DNA of 64,000 bases from Trissonchulus latispiculum (lineage: Eukaryota > Nematoda > Enoplea > Enoplida > Ironidae), in contig JASAND010028873.1 of NCBI GenBank assembly GCA_030248195.1, positions 1-64,000 on the forward strand. The letters run 5' to 3'. The notes under the pieces are model-generated. The model was not told the origin of the DNA. It saw nothing but the letters and a program-made list of their open reading frames with translations, and made no database searches. Numbering within the stretch: position 1 is the first letter of the stretch; each line of letters begins with the position of its first letter. Below are positions 35,224 through 44,370 of the stretch, piece by piece. A program made the translations under genes and the position numbers.

Positions 35224-35559
35224 ATGCGTCTGTATAGTCTGTTATTAGTATTCATTCAATTCATTAAAACAAATGCAGTTCCTCAAATAATATATGGTGC
35301 ACCTGAACATGAAATGGTTCATCTGAACTTAAAAATTTTCGGCTTTAAAAGTACCCAAGGGACTAACGCTGATATTAAATATAAAAAGATAATTGCTGAG
35401 GAAGTTCTGTCCTCTTGCAAGTATGCGACAGATGGTCACGTGAACAAGGAATTCACAGCTGTCAGCTCCACGCTTAAGTTTCAATTCTGTACTCGGGCGG
35501 CGGACAGTAGCAGCAAAGACGTAAAGTTTGGTTCAGAAAATTCTCTCCAGGTCCACTAG
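35224..35559 (+). CDS. Uncharacterised small secreted protein (right-arm copy)
   Basis: An open frame of 111 residues starting MRLYSLLLVFIQFIKTNAVP, a typical signal peptide, with two cysteines (in SSCKY and QFCTR). It begins 50 bases after the stop of actinoporin-like gene 1 on the same strand. The amino-acid sequence equals that of the left arm. I recognise no family. It could be a separate gene or a retained 3' region of gene 1. Confidence 0.38.
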   Translation: MRLYSLLLVFIQFIKTNAVPQIIYGAPEHEMVHLNLKIFGFKSTQGTNADIKYKKIIAEEVLSSCKYATDGHVNKEFTAVSSTLKFQFCTRAADSSSKDVKFGSENSLQVH

Positions 35560-35576
35560 CTGCAGAACATTTTATG

Positions 35577-36722
35577 GGTCTCTTGCGCTCCCCCCCCAGC
35601 CATAACTTTTGATTTTTTGACCAATAACTTTGAAATTTGGTATGGGTACATACTGGAGGCTTATGAATTCAGAAATTAAAAAATTTTAAATTTTTGTTTG
35701 GTGGGGGACCCAGGGGAACCAATAATTTTTTAAAAAAAATTTTGCTGAAAACTTGCATAGGGGGGTTTTCATGGGCGCTTTTCGTTTTTCGATTCAGCTT
35801 TTCGTTAGCTCAGTATGAGCTAACGTTGTAGGCTTAACGGGTCTTGTCTCGTTTACCCCCCCCCCAGTGCTCAAAATCCTTAAAACTTGACCAAATGAGC
35901 TAAAATTTGGTGTGGGTATGTTTTCGACCACGCTGAGTTCAAATATCGCAAAATTTTTCGATTTCGCGAAATTCGATTTTTTCGATTCGTAAGGGGGGAC
36001 CAAGGGGAACCGAAAAATTTTTTGTCTTCGATTTTGTTGAAAAGTTGTATTCAGGGGTTTTCGGGGTCGCAGAACACGAATCTGAAGTCCGTTTTTCGAT
36101 TCAGCTTTCCGTTCGCTCAGTATAAGCTAAAGCTTTAAGCTTAAGATGTAAGCTTATACTGACTTCAGATTCAGACTACTGAAAACGGACTTCAGATTCG
36201 TGTTCTACGGCCCCGAAAACCCCTATATACATCTTTTCAGCAAAATCGAATACAAAACAATTTTTCGGTTTCCCTTGGTCCCCACTTAGAAATCGAAAAA
36301 TTTCGAATTTCGCGAAATCGAAAAATTTTGCGATACTTGAACTCAGCGTGGTCGAACACATACCCACACCAAATTTTAGCTCATGTGGTCAAGTTTTAAG
36401 GATTTTGAGTACTGGGGGGGGGGTAAACGAGACAAGACCCGGCTTAACATGTAAGCTCATACTGAGGTAACGAAAAGCTGAATCGAAAAACGGTTTTCAG
36501 ATTCGTGCAAGTTTTCAGCAAAATTTTTTCAAAAAATTTTTTGGTTCCCTATCTGTCCCCCCTTACCAAACAAAAATATAAAATTTTTAAAAATATTTAA
36601 AATTTTAAACTTTTTTTAATTTTCGAATTCATAAGTCTCCAGTATGCTCCCATACCAAATTTCAAAGTTATTGGTCAAAAAAAATTAAAAGTTATGGCTG
36701 GGGGGGAAGCGCAAGAGACCCA
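35577..36722. mobile_element. Palindromic nested element pair (right-arm copy)
   Basis: Mirror of 293-1,480. Here the inner element boundaries are clearest: GCTTAACGGGTCTTGTCTCG on the left near 35,830 and the complement CGAGACAAGACCCGGCTTAA near 36,430-36,448. The core contains the family hairpin around TCAGTATAAGCTAAAG. It has no coding capacity. Confidence 0.7.
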
Positions 36723-37018
36723 GTCTTAATTTAATTTGGGCAGTAGTAATTCTATCAAAATTTTCAAGTTCACTATGATTTTCTGTTTTATTCCAAAGGC
36801 TAGCCGAAATATGTATTTCAATTTTTAATTCGTCAATCATTGGTCCTTGTGCGCTGGCGCGGTTAATCACAGTTGTTCCAGATTTATATGCTTTAATATT
36901 CCAAGGCTTGAATCCAAAGCCGAATGTTGTCAGGGCCGACGAACCCAAGCTTTAGCTACTCTCTTCCTGCAAAATTTGCAAAACAAATAGACTGTTAACT
37001 CAAGCAAGAGTAGTCAAG
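36685..37018 (-). other. Possible exon (unassigned), matched at 1-333
   Basis: A reverse-strand frame of about 87 codons follows an acceptor-like TTTTGCAG and includes FGFGFKPWNI; it runs into the palindromic element at its end. The left-arm copy at 70-333 differs by three residues. Without an upstream ATG or known domain it may be chance. Confidence 0.2.
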
Positions 37019-37020
37019 GC

Positions 37021-37839
37021 TTGTCTACTTTATACAGTGTGCAAATGTTGATATTATTACTTTGGTCGCAAAATCTGTTTTGCACTTTTATAACCTTAAA
37101 CAGTACCACAATCAGCAATAGATTAATCGTACCATTTTAACACTAACAGATTGATGCTTGTTGGCGATAGGCAGTGTCTGTTAAACGTTATCAGTATAAC
37201 AAACACAATTGATATTTTCCATAAAGGTTATTTGGTTGTTTCTGTGCAAGACAACGCTACAAACGTCAGAACGTTTCGTTTCCTAGTAGTTTAGATTTAG
37301 ATAAATAATAATAAACCCCACCAATTTTCAGTTTTGCTTTTAAGGCTTCATAATGTTTTCATTCGGCTTCTGTTTTAAGTTCCATATCTTGGAGAGCTGA
37401 ATTTCGCTTGTATGATGAGATGAGCCATTTTATGACTTCGATTTATGCAATGAGCTGATGAATACCATATTTGCTTATAAGACGAGCTATTTAGTGACAT
37501 TAGATCATATGTATAGCTGTTGAATGACATTACGTTACATAAGTCTAAATGAGGCGTTGTGTAAGGCAAAATCCGGAACGCAAGATTAGTTGGAACTTGT
37601 CCTGAAATGAAACCAGGTCACAGGTCAGGTGACTGGATGGACCGGATCAGGTGCTGTGATCTGATCCAGTTCCGGTATTCTTCGGCAATTAGATCCGAAC
37701 TGAACCCAGTTTGAGAGTAGTTTATCGAAATAGCATATTCACATAATGTAGATTTTTAGCCAGTCTTAGGCAACCTGAAATCTTCGTTAAGGTTGTATAC
37801 ATGGGATTCGAATTCCGGTCGAAAGCTCTTTCCACTGAA
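37021..37839. other. Unique flank beyond the palindrome, no gene seen
   Basis: The first sequence not mirrored in the window. It contains irregular ATGAGATGAGCCAT/GACGAGCTATTTAGTGACATTA-like words (37,415-37,530) and a GGTCAGGTGACTGGATGG/CCGGATCAGGTGC patch. No domain-bearing frame. Confidence 0.4.
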
Positions 37840-37912
37840 GCGCCTGTGGCTCAGTTGGTTAGAGCATCCGCGGATTGAGTAGGAGACGGCGGGTTCGAGT
37901 CCCGTCAGGTAA
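37840..37912 (+). pseudogene. tRNA-like relic with intact A and B boxes (tRNA pseudogene or SINE head)
   Basis: The RNA polymerase III A box (TGGCTCAGTTGG) and B box (GGTTCGAGTCC) are both consensus, with good D and T stems. The acceptor stem pairs at only five of seven positions, the anticodon stem has a C-A mismatch, and the loop lacks the invariant U33, so a working tRNA is unlikely. A T-run follows at 37,917-37,923. Confidence 0.65.
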
Positions 37913-38198
37913 CCGCTTTTTTTCGGGTGGTTGCTGGAGTGTAACTTTCTTTCATTCTTTAATTAGTACCTAAGGACTTCAATTTGAATTGCTGGTGAAG
38001 CTAGTGTTTGATATTGCTGTTATTTCAATGTGACCTTGAAGAGCAAATTATCGAATCGAAATTTTCAAGTTTTCCTGGTTTGGTTCTGAATAGCTTTGCC
38101 ACAAGTTGAATTCATCCAATATTTTGTCTTGTTTTGACATAGTGCTGAGATTTGTTTTGTGCAGAAAGAAATGAAGATTATCGATTTTGTTACCAAAG

Positions 38199-38330
38199 TA
38201 GTGATGTTTCAATCACTAAAACTGAAACTAAAACTATTTTGGTTCGCCGACTGAAACTGAAACTGAAGCTTTCATTATTTCGGACCACCGATTGAAACTG
38301 AAACTGAAATCGGCTATTGAAACAACACTA
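38199..38330. mobile_element. 132-bp MITE of ACTGAAACTGAAA repeats
   Basis: Imperfect inverted ends TAGTGATGTTTCAAT and ATTGAAACAACACTA, an interior of repeated ACTGAAAC, and a 5-base direct repeat CAAAG on both sides (38,194-38,198 and 38,331-38,335). Confidence 0.6.
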
Positions 38331-39110
38331 CAAAGTGACCCTCCAGTGTTAAAAGTAGCGTATCATGATAAAAACTTTACATAGTAACCGGACACTAATG
38401 AGTGAAAAAGGGAATCCAGATTATCGTCCAATATTATGAACTGGCTTACATAATAGCTAAAATTATTTTATTACTTTTGGTGGAAATGTTTATTATTCCG
38501 CCGGAGGCGGAATCTTTGTAATGGGCGAACCCAAACTACGTGTGATCACAGACGACATTGAGTTGTACAGCCTATGTTTAACACACAAACCTAAACAGGC
38601 TGTCTTTTTTCAATGGGGGGTGTGCGGACAAAAGACGGTAAGTATGACTTACTCCATAGCTTGCCACAATTTAATCGTGGAGGGCAGGGATCCTACTTGT
38701 TGTTTTTTGCAAAAAATTCATTTTTCTGACGTTTTGCAATAGAGGGGCTTTATTTCTATAATTTGTGAAAAGCTACCGCTTGTTCACCCCTCGGCTGTGA
38801 ACTTGATTTGGGAACTTCACATTATGCAAATTAGATGTGCGCGCGAAAAACAGTTAAAATTAAGAGCAAGATTGAAAACAGCGGCTTCTGACAATAGTTT
38901 GCAGGGAATAAAATTTTGTACTTAACTTTTTTGTCAAGAAGCGAAACCATTTGACTCACACAAACATTCAAATTTTAAATCGTAATCGGATTGTTTTCAA
39001 ACGACTTGTCGTATACTGGCCTAGTCAAAGTCGTAGCCAAATCACTGAGCAAGAATTGAAGATTTTTCCAAAATTAGCTGACTGGTTCAGAGCAGCACGT
39101 TAAAATGCTT

Positions 39111-39195
39111 CTTTGGTATGCGCACACCTTTAGTAAGCAACAAAGTGAAACGTACTAAAATTTGCCTTAATTTTTAAGATGTGCGCGTACCAAAG
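39111..39195. mobile_element. Small inverted-repeat element
   Basis: Imperfectly complementary ends CTTTGGTATGCGCACACC and GATGTGCGCGTACCAAAG, about 85 bases in total; non-coding. Confidence 0.5.
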
Positions 39196-39447
39196 TAAAG
39201 GACTTTTTATCCAAGCTGTACAGTGAAGCTGTACAGCGGTTCAAGTCCTCATCGCTTATTATGACATTGTTTTTAATGAAGTCGAAAGTTAATACGTTTG
39301 GATTAAAGTTTTTGTGATCGGACAAACCGGGTTATTCCAAAAAATATAAAATTCAAAACTCATTTTAGTCAGTGCCACTAAAGTTAGCATGTAGATAAAA
39401 AACTAAAGTGAACTCTGTGTTATAATTTTCTGAAGTAAATTTTTTTA

Positions 39448-39594
39448 ATGAAATTTATAATTTATACACCGGATTGCACCAATGAGGGTAAGCTCGGTGT
39501 TAAGCTAATTTGTTAAGCATTAAGCTATGTGTTAAGCGATTTGGTGCAATCGAGCGATAATCTTCTAACCTATAATTTACACTTTATAATTTCA
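39448..39594. mobile_element. Small inverted-repeat element with GTTAAGC repeats
   Basis: Ends ATGAAATTTATAATTTA and complement; an inner pair GGATTGCACCAA/TTGGTGCAAT; the centre has several GTTAAGC words. Non-coding. Confidence 0.5.
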
Positions 39595-40548
39595 TCAATC
39601 TTTTCTGAAACCACTAACTCTTTCATTTTCATAATATATAAGTTTAAATTTTCTGACGGAACACTTTGTATTGAAGCTAGTCCATTAGTTTTTAATTAAG
39701 AGTTTACTAACCATTTATTATAAAGCTTTTGTTATAAATCTATACTACATCAATTAATTTTGTTTAAATGTGAATACATTATATATACTATTAAAAAGTG
39801 TGCGAATACCGAAGTATCACCGCAGGCCTAATAACACGGGGTTTGATTTGATTCCGACAGTCTACTTTGATTTCAAAGAGGGTTTATCCTAAAACCCCTG
39901 AAAATTGCTGAATTTTAAGATCTATCCCGAAATCCACAAAAAATATTTCTGTTTTACAAATTCTAGCCAAAACCAATAAAATAATGCTTCTGAACGATTC
40001 TGAGCTACTTTAACGAAATTATTCCTAACAATCGCTAAGCTTTGCCTTAAATTTAATTTTTGATTAAAATCGCACAGGATCTGCTGTTTAGGTTATAATA
40101 TTAATATTAAAGCATGGCTATGCTATGTCTACTACTATGACTGTGAATGTTTAGCATTTTTCAATGATCTGGGAAGATCTGCGTTGTCCATCGTTACCCT
40201 ATGATTATTAGAAGGAAAAGCAACGACATCGACCCAGATTAAGGTTTAGTACTCCACGGGATCTTATTTTCAGTCTTAATTAGAAAATTGCATGATCACT
40301 CACAAAGGCGGAATTATTCCCCTTTCAGGGGTTACTTGTTTTTTATTCTGATCAACCTACAGTGGAAAGCCAGTATTGAATTCTACTTTTACTTGATAAA
40401 GTCTTGAAATTGAAATTACCGTCAGACAAGCAATACTTAGCAGGGTGCAGTCTGGGGAGGGAATTTTTCGTTCCAATTCCTGCTTTTTTGACAGTGTTTT
40501 ACCTTAAGACATGATTGAATTACCATCTATGTACGAGACTGAATTACG

Positions 40549-40665
40549 ATGCCTCAAAATTGTTTAGTGTTTAAAAACATGCTTTACGTATCAGTGCTAT
40601 TAGCGGCCGTAGTATCTACAGTCTGTGCTTACGAATTCGAAGAAAAATGGTACATTGGAATGCCG
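40549..40665 (+). CDS. Pro-X carboxypeptidase-like gene, exon 1
   Basis: Begins with ATG at 40,549 (a second in-frame ATG is at 40,579), encodes a signal peptide (MLYVSVLLAAVVSTVCA) and then YEFEEKWYIGMP, the start of the mature S28 peptidase where relatives have a [YF]..VPVDHF motif. It ends in phase 0 at the donor CCG|GTAAGC. The next recognisable exon is more than 16 kb away at 56,837, on the far side of a Polinton. The intervening exon, expected to code for roughly 45-50 residues of the conserved N-terminal strand region, was not found. The link to the downstream exons is inferred from content, strand and matching phase. Confidence 0.65.
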
Positions 40666-40719
40666 GTAAGCCAATGTTAGAAACAACTTTTGCAAAAGGA
40701 CAATAATTATTCAGTGTGA

Positions 40720-40815
40720 GCATCCCCTCCCCTCAAAAATGTAAACGATCTGCGCTGGCACCACTCCCACCCAAGCGGAATACTGACTGGGATGAGGTGG
40801 ATGTAAAAAAGCATA
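40720..40815. repeat. Dispersed repeat shared with 62,215-62,320
   Basis: The words GCTGGCACCACTCCC and GACTGGGATGAGGTGGATGT, followed by AAAAAA, recur near 62,260-62,310 as GCTGACACTACCCCT and GACTGGGGTGAGGTGGCTGT with the same spacing. It ends ten bases before the Polinton. Confidence 0.55.
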
Positions 40816-40825
40816 ATACAATAGA

Positions 40826-41037
40826 AGTAGTATAAAAACCCAGGTTCCAGCTCACTTAGCTAATAGTTCTGGCTTCTACTGGCTATACGCTTTTACACAC
40901 TAGTAGCTATAATGAATTCAATACCCTTAGCCTTAAATTGAAATAGCTTTTACTGCCTAAGGATTGTAACAACTATGACCTTGAAATTCTAACTCGCCTT
41001 AAATCCTAAGTAGTATAGGAGAGGACAAATGACCGCT
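40826..41037. repeat. Polinton left terminal inverted repeat
   Basis: 212 bases, complementary to 56,397-56,617 with a few substitutions and one 8-base indel (AAGTGGTT-like insertion in the right copy). It contains TATAAAAA at 40,831-40,838 pointing inward and ends at AGGAGAGGACAAATGACCGC. Confidence 0.95.
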
Positions 41038-41576
41038 GTTTGTACAGGTATTTTGGCTTCATTCTGGCTTTGACGAATAGGGTCATTAATCATACAGGTA
41101 AGGTCATTAATCATCGGGTGCAGATGTTCTCAAGGTCATTATTGGCCAATTTTCCCTTGGATTTAAGCTTTGTAACAGTGTATTAAAATTTGTAATAGTG
41201 TTATTGGACTATACTACTTTACCTACGTATTTGTCTACGTGTTTAACTTTAGTTTGCCAGACTATAGTTTGTTTACCTGCCTAATTAGTGTTTATTAATT
41301 AACGGCCTAATTAATTACGTAAATTTAGTAACATTTTCAAACTTTTTTCAAACTTTTATTTACCTGACGGTTTGCCAATAAATCCTTACCTCAACATTGT
41401 ATAGATCAAAAATATTCTTCTCAAATTTCCCCATTTCCTTTCAAAACTAATATTTTCCCTTTCTTGCCTCCTATTGAGTTTCTTCATCTGGACCTTTGTA
41501 TTAACCTTGAAACGGAAGACATGTAACAAACACTTAAAGAAGACAAGATTGTTAGTTACGTACTTCAGAATTTACT
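41038..41576. other. Polinton subterminal region, non-coding
   Basis: AT-rich, with a short direct repeat AGGTCATTAATCAT (near 41,080-41,115). No frame or domain seen. Confidence 0.5.
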
Positions 41577-42095
41577 GATGTTAGCTGCCTGCTAGTGTTA
41601 TCATATCTTTAGCATACTGAGGACTCAAACCTGTCAAAAGTCTTTCTCCCTGCTTGTTTAAAATTTTTTCCCAGCTAGCAGATTGCTAGTCTTATCATAT
41701 CTTTAGCATACTGAGGACTCGAAGCTGTCACTTTTTTCTCTCCCTGCTTGTTTAAATTTTCTCCCTACTAGCTACCTACCAGTGTTATCATATCTTTAGC
41801 ATACTGAGGACTCGAAGCTGTCACTTTTTTTTCTCTCCCTGCTTGTTTAAATTGTCTCCCTATTAGAAGCCTTCTAGTCCTATCATATCTTTAGCACACT
41901 GAGGACTCAAACCTGTCACTATTTTTTCTCTCCCTGCTTGTTTAAAATTTTCTCCCTATTAGCTACCTACCAGTGTTATCATATCTTCAACACACTGAGG
42001 ACTCAAAGCTGTCAAAAGTATTTCTCCCTATTAGCAGCCCACCAGTGTTATCATATCTTCAACACACTGAGGACTCAAACCTGTCTCCCAAAGCT
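41577..42095. repeat. Tandem repeat, about 95-bp unit, 5-6 copies
   Basis: The landmark TTATCATATCTT(TA/CA) followed by ACTGAGGACTC recurs near 41,597, 41,692, 41,784, 41,879, 41,974 and 42,045. Between them lie CTCTCCCTGCTTGTTTAAA words. It lies within the Polinton. Confidence 0.85.
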
Positions 42096-42149
42096 TACCA
42101 ATTCGCCTTATCTAGCTTGATTGCACCTGTCTCATTGAAATTAAAGACG

Positions 42150-42845
42150 TAAACATTGGTTGAAAATGAAAATTTTATGTCTCCGGTTACGTAATATTGG
42201 GAAAACTTTATGTGATAAGTTTTATGTCTACGTAAAGAGTATGTGTTGAACCAACTTCGGTCACCTGTTGGTAATTATATGTTGGCTAGTTAGTTAGTAA
42301 TAATTGGTTAAAGTTGACTACGAAAATTGGCTGAAAATGGGTGATTATAATTTTATGTCTCCAATTACGCAAGATTGGGAAAACTTTACGTGACAAGTTT
42401 TATGTCTACGTAAAGAGTATGTGTTGAACCAACTTCGGTCACCTGTTGGTAATTATATGTTGGCTAGTTAGTTAGTAATAATTGGTTAAAGTTGACTACG
42501 AAAATTGGCTGAAAATGGGTGATTATAATTTTATGTCTCCAATTACGCAAGATTGGGAAAACTTTACGTGACAAGTTTATGTCTACGTAAAGAGCATGTG
42601 TTGAACTAACTTCGGTCAACTAATTTTGTTTAGTAGTTAACTAATTCGTTAGTAATAATTTATTAAAGTCAACTATGGCTGAAATTGGGTGATTATAATT
42701 TTATGTCTCCAATTACGTAAGATTGGTGACACCTATTGGGTTAATTATGGTGCCTGTGTAATAAAAGCAATAATGAACTAACTTCGGTCACCTGTTGGTA
42801 ATTATAGGTTAACTAATTAGTTAATAATAATTAAAGGTGACTATG
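42150..42845. repeat. Tandem repeat, about 179-bp unit, nearly 4 copies
   Basis: TTTTATGTCTCC followed by AATTACG(C/T)AAGATTGG recurs near 42,172, 42,351, 42,530 and 42,700. Units 2 and 3 are almost identical. AACTTCGGTCACCTGTTGG is a second landmark. It lies inside the Polinton just upstream of the CARD-like gene. Confidence 0.85.
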
Positions 42846-43072
42846 AAAATTTGTGTGTAATGAAAATATTGTTACATAGAACTTTTGGTACAAAGACAAT
42901 ACAACTTTTGTTCAATAATTAATGAACAAGGGTATGCAAGGTATTTTATGAAACCTAGCACAAGAATGCTGCAAAGTTTAGACATATATTGCAAGTTTGG
43001 TAGGATTACTAACCTTACTGACATTGACTTTCACCAGATTTGAATCACCATTACTTTACATCATCAACAACA

Positions 43073-43759
43073 ATGAATTCCATTGAAACCGGTAAGATTT
43101 TTAATGATTGCATTTTAGTAGTTGTATTTTTTAGTCATTCAAATTTTTGAATTCTTGTATATTACAATTTAAACATTTCATTTTACAGTTTGAACATTTC
43201 ATAGTTTTAGATTAGCATTATTTGTTGTGTGAAAATTATTACTTATGTTTCAGGTTCACCATCTGTGGAGAAGATCATTGACAATTTGGTCATACTATGT
43301 GATGAAATGGATCCAGCGCCCGTGGCAGACTACATGGTTGAACATCGGCGCATAACCCCGGATTATCGAGATATCATCAAGTCCGAAACAAGATACGATG
43401 GAGTGTTTGATCTCCTACTGCGACTAAAGCGGAGCAAAGATATCGTGCCCCTGCTCCACGAAGCCTTGGTGAAGTCGAAGCAGTACAACTTGGCCAAACT
43501 ATTCGAAGGAGGAACCAAGGAGAAAGGAGTCACTTGGAAGATTTACACAAAGAGCAAATATTTGCTAAGAGAAAGCCAGGACACCTTCCCTACGGTACAA
43601 GCAGCGAGACTGGACGCAGCGGTGGCCCTTGGACCCTTGGGATGCGATAACCGTGCCGTCGTATTCATCGAATGGATTGGAAATTCTATGGTGAAACAGT
43701 GGAATGTGCCGGAATGGTTCGTATCCCCATGGAATCACCAGGACTGTAAAGAACACTAA
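43073..43759 (+). CDS. Polinton accessory protein with CARD-like death-fold domain
   Basis: Two exons, 43,073-43,091 and 43,254-43,759, separated by a 162-base GT-AG intron, giving about 174 residues. The first half (43,270-43,510) fits the six-helix CARD pattern: a leading amphipathic helix, DYMVEHRRITPDYRDII (matching the family's L...L...G.LT.EE...I), then ETRYDGVFDLLLRL, and a last helix ending in LAKLFEG. CARDs join apoptosis and innate-immune complexes by homotypic contact. A virus-borne one could block or redirect such assemblies, which is inference. The C-terminal half (43,520-43,759), with FIEWIGNSMVKQWNVPEW, is unrecognised. It is the first gene of the element, on the same strand as the capsid genes. 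A GTG-start version at 43,229 is possible but the spliced form is better supported. DED or PYD fold are alternatives. Confidence 0.65.
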
Positions 43760-43977
43760 CAATTATTGACAATTACATAGCATTACTAATGTACAGTAAA
43801 CCATTGACTATTATTATTATTATTATTATTATTATATTATTATTATTATACGGTATTAGATAACACTACTGTAAACCATTGCATAACACTGTAGTATTGC
43901 ATAATCACTGTAAAATGTTGCATACAGTAAACGAAATGTTACGGATAACATTAGTTGCACTTTTGGTAAGTAGGCAG
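43760..43977. repeat. (TTA)n microsatellite and CTGTAAACC/ATTGCATA repeats
   Basis: TTATTATTA run at 43,810-43,850, followed by repeated ACTGTAAACCATTGCATAA-like words. It separates the convergent CARD-like and dsRNA-binding-like genes. Confidence 0.8.
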
Positions 43978-44364
43978 TTAGCCATGGAAAAACGGATTTT
44001 TGAGCATTTCTGCTTCCAGCCTGTCTAGCATATTGTAGATAGGTTGAATACTTCTGCGATATCTTTTGTATTCACGTAGGTCCCTCATCTTATCCCTGAC
44101 TGCATCAATTTCGTATATATGAGGTCTTGGTGGTAGTCCGCATTCACGTCTGATCAGATGTTCGTCGCCGTGACATAACGTACCGTAGGCTTTACGAGAA
44201 ACTTCCTCAATGGCAGTACGTGGGTCAGGGCATTGTGAGCTAGTCCATGTCTTACTGCCTATAGTCATGACTGCAACATAATGACCGGTAATCTCAATAC
44301 GAATAGGTGGACTTTGGCGCAGGGCCTTTTGTAACAGTTCGTTCAACAGGCTTCGGGCAGACAT
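43978..44364 (-). CDS. Polinton accessory protein, possible degenerate dsRNA-binding domain
   Basis: 128 residues on the reverse strand from ATG at 44,364. The first 65 residues can be laid on the double-stranded-RNA-binding fold: SLLNELLQKALRQSPP at the start, a short beta segment VAVMTIGSKTW, then DPRTAIEEVSRKAYGTL as the closing helix. The basic loop normally contacting RNA is poorly conserved and one strand is short, so this is a weak match. The rest is charged and helical (RDKMRDLREYKRYRR). It starts 6 bases after the end of the TBP-like gene, so the two may share a transcript. If the match holds, interference with RNA silencing or RNA sensing would be the obvious role. Otherwise unknown. 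Confidence 0.45.
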   Translation of the reverse strand: MSARSLLNELLQKALRQSPPIRIEITGHYVAVMTIGSKTWTSSQCPDPRTAIEEVSRKAYGTLCHGDEHLIRRECGLPPRPHIYEIDAVRDKMRDLREYKRYRRSIQPIYNMLDRLEAEMLKNPFFHG

Positions 44365-44370
44365 GATGCA

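Larger units (their letters stand above)
1..37020. repeat. Giant inverted repeat (palindrome), about 18.5 kb per arm
   Basis: The left half reads as the reverse complement of the right half from base 1 to about 37,018. Examples of matched pairs are 70-333/36,685-36,948, 1,497-1,832/35,224-35,559, 4,300-4,566/32,492-32,758, 9,242-9,460/27,608-27,825 and 12,424-12,721/24,371-24,668; pair sums drift only from 37,018 to about 37,190. The centre is near 18,555 with almost no spacer: one side of the fold stops at the start of the gene 2 third exon and the other resumes about 45 bases further in. Similarity is still present at base 1, so the repeat may continue outside the window. Both arms carry the same genes and nested elements. 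Whether this is real DNA or a fold-back in assembly cannot be settled from one sequence. Confidence 0.93.
37924..40548. other. Repeat-poor to repeat-rich intergenic stretch without a supported gene
   Basis: Holds the three small inverted-repeat elements listed separately. A 73-codon frame at 38,521-38,742 has no recognisable domain. It ends with the sequence upstream of the carboxypeptidase first exon. Confidence 0.4.

Noticed and set aside
38521..38742. 73-codon frame starting MGEPKLRVITDD
   Set aside because: No domain, no splice or promoter context, no second copy; likely chance.
41577..42095. CRISPR-like regular array
   Set aside because: The whole unit is repeated, including the spacers; this is an ordinary tandem repeat in a eukaryotic element.
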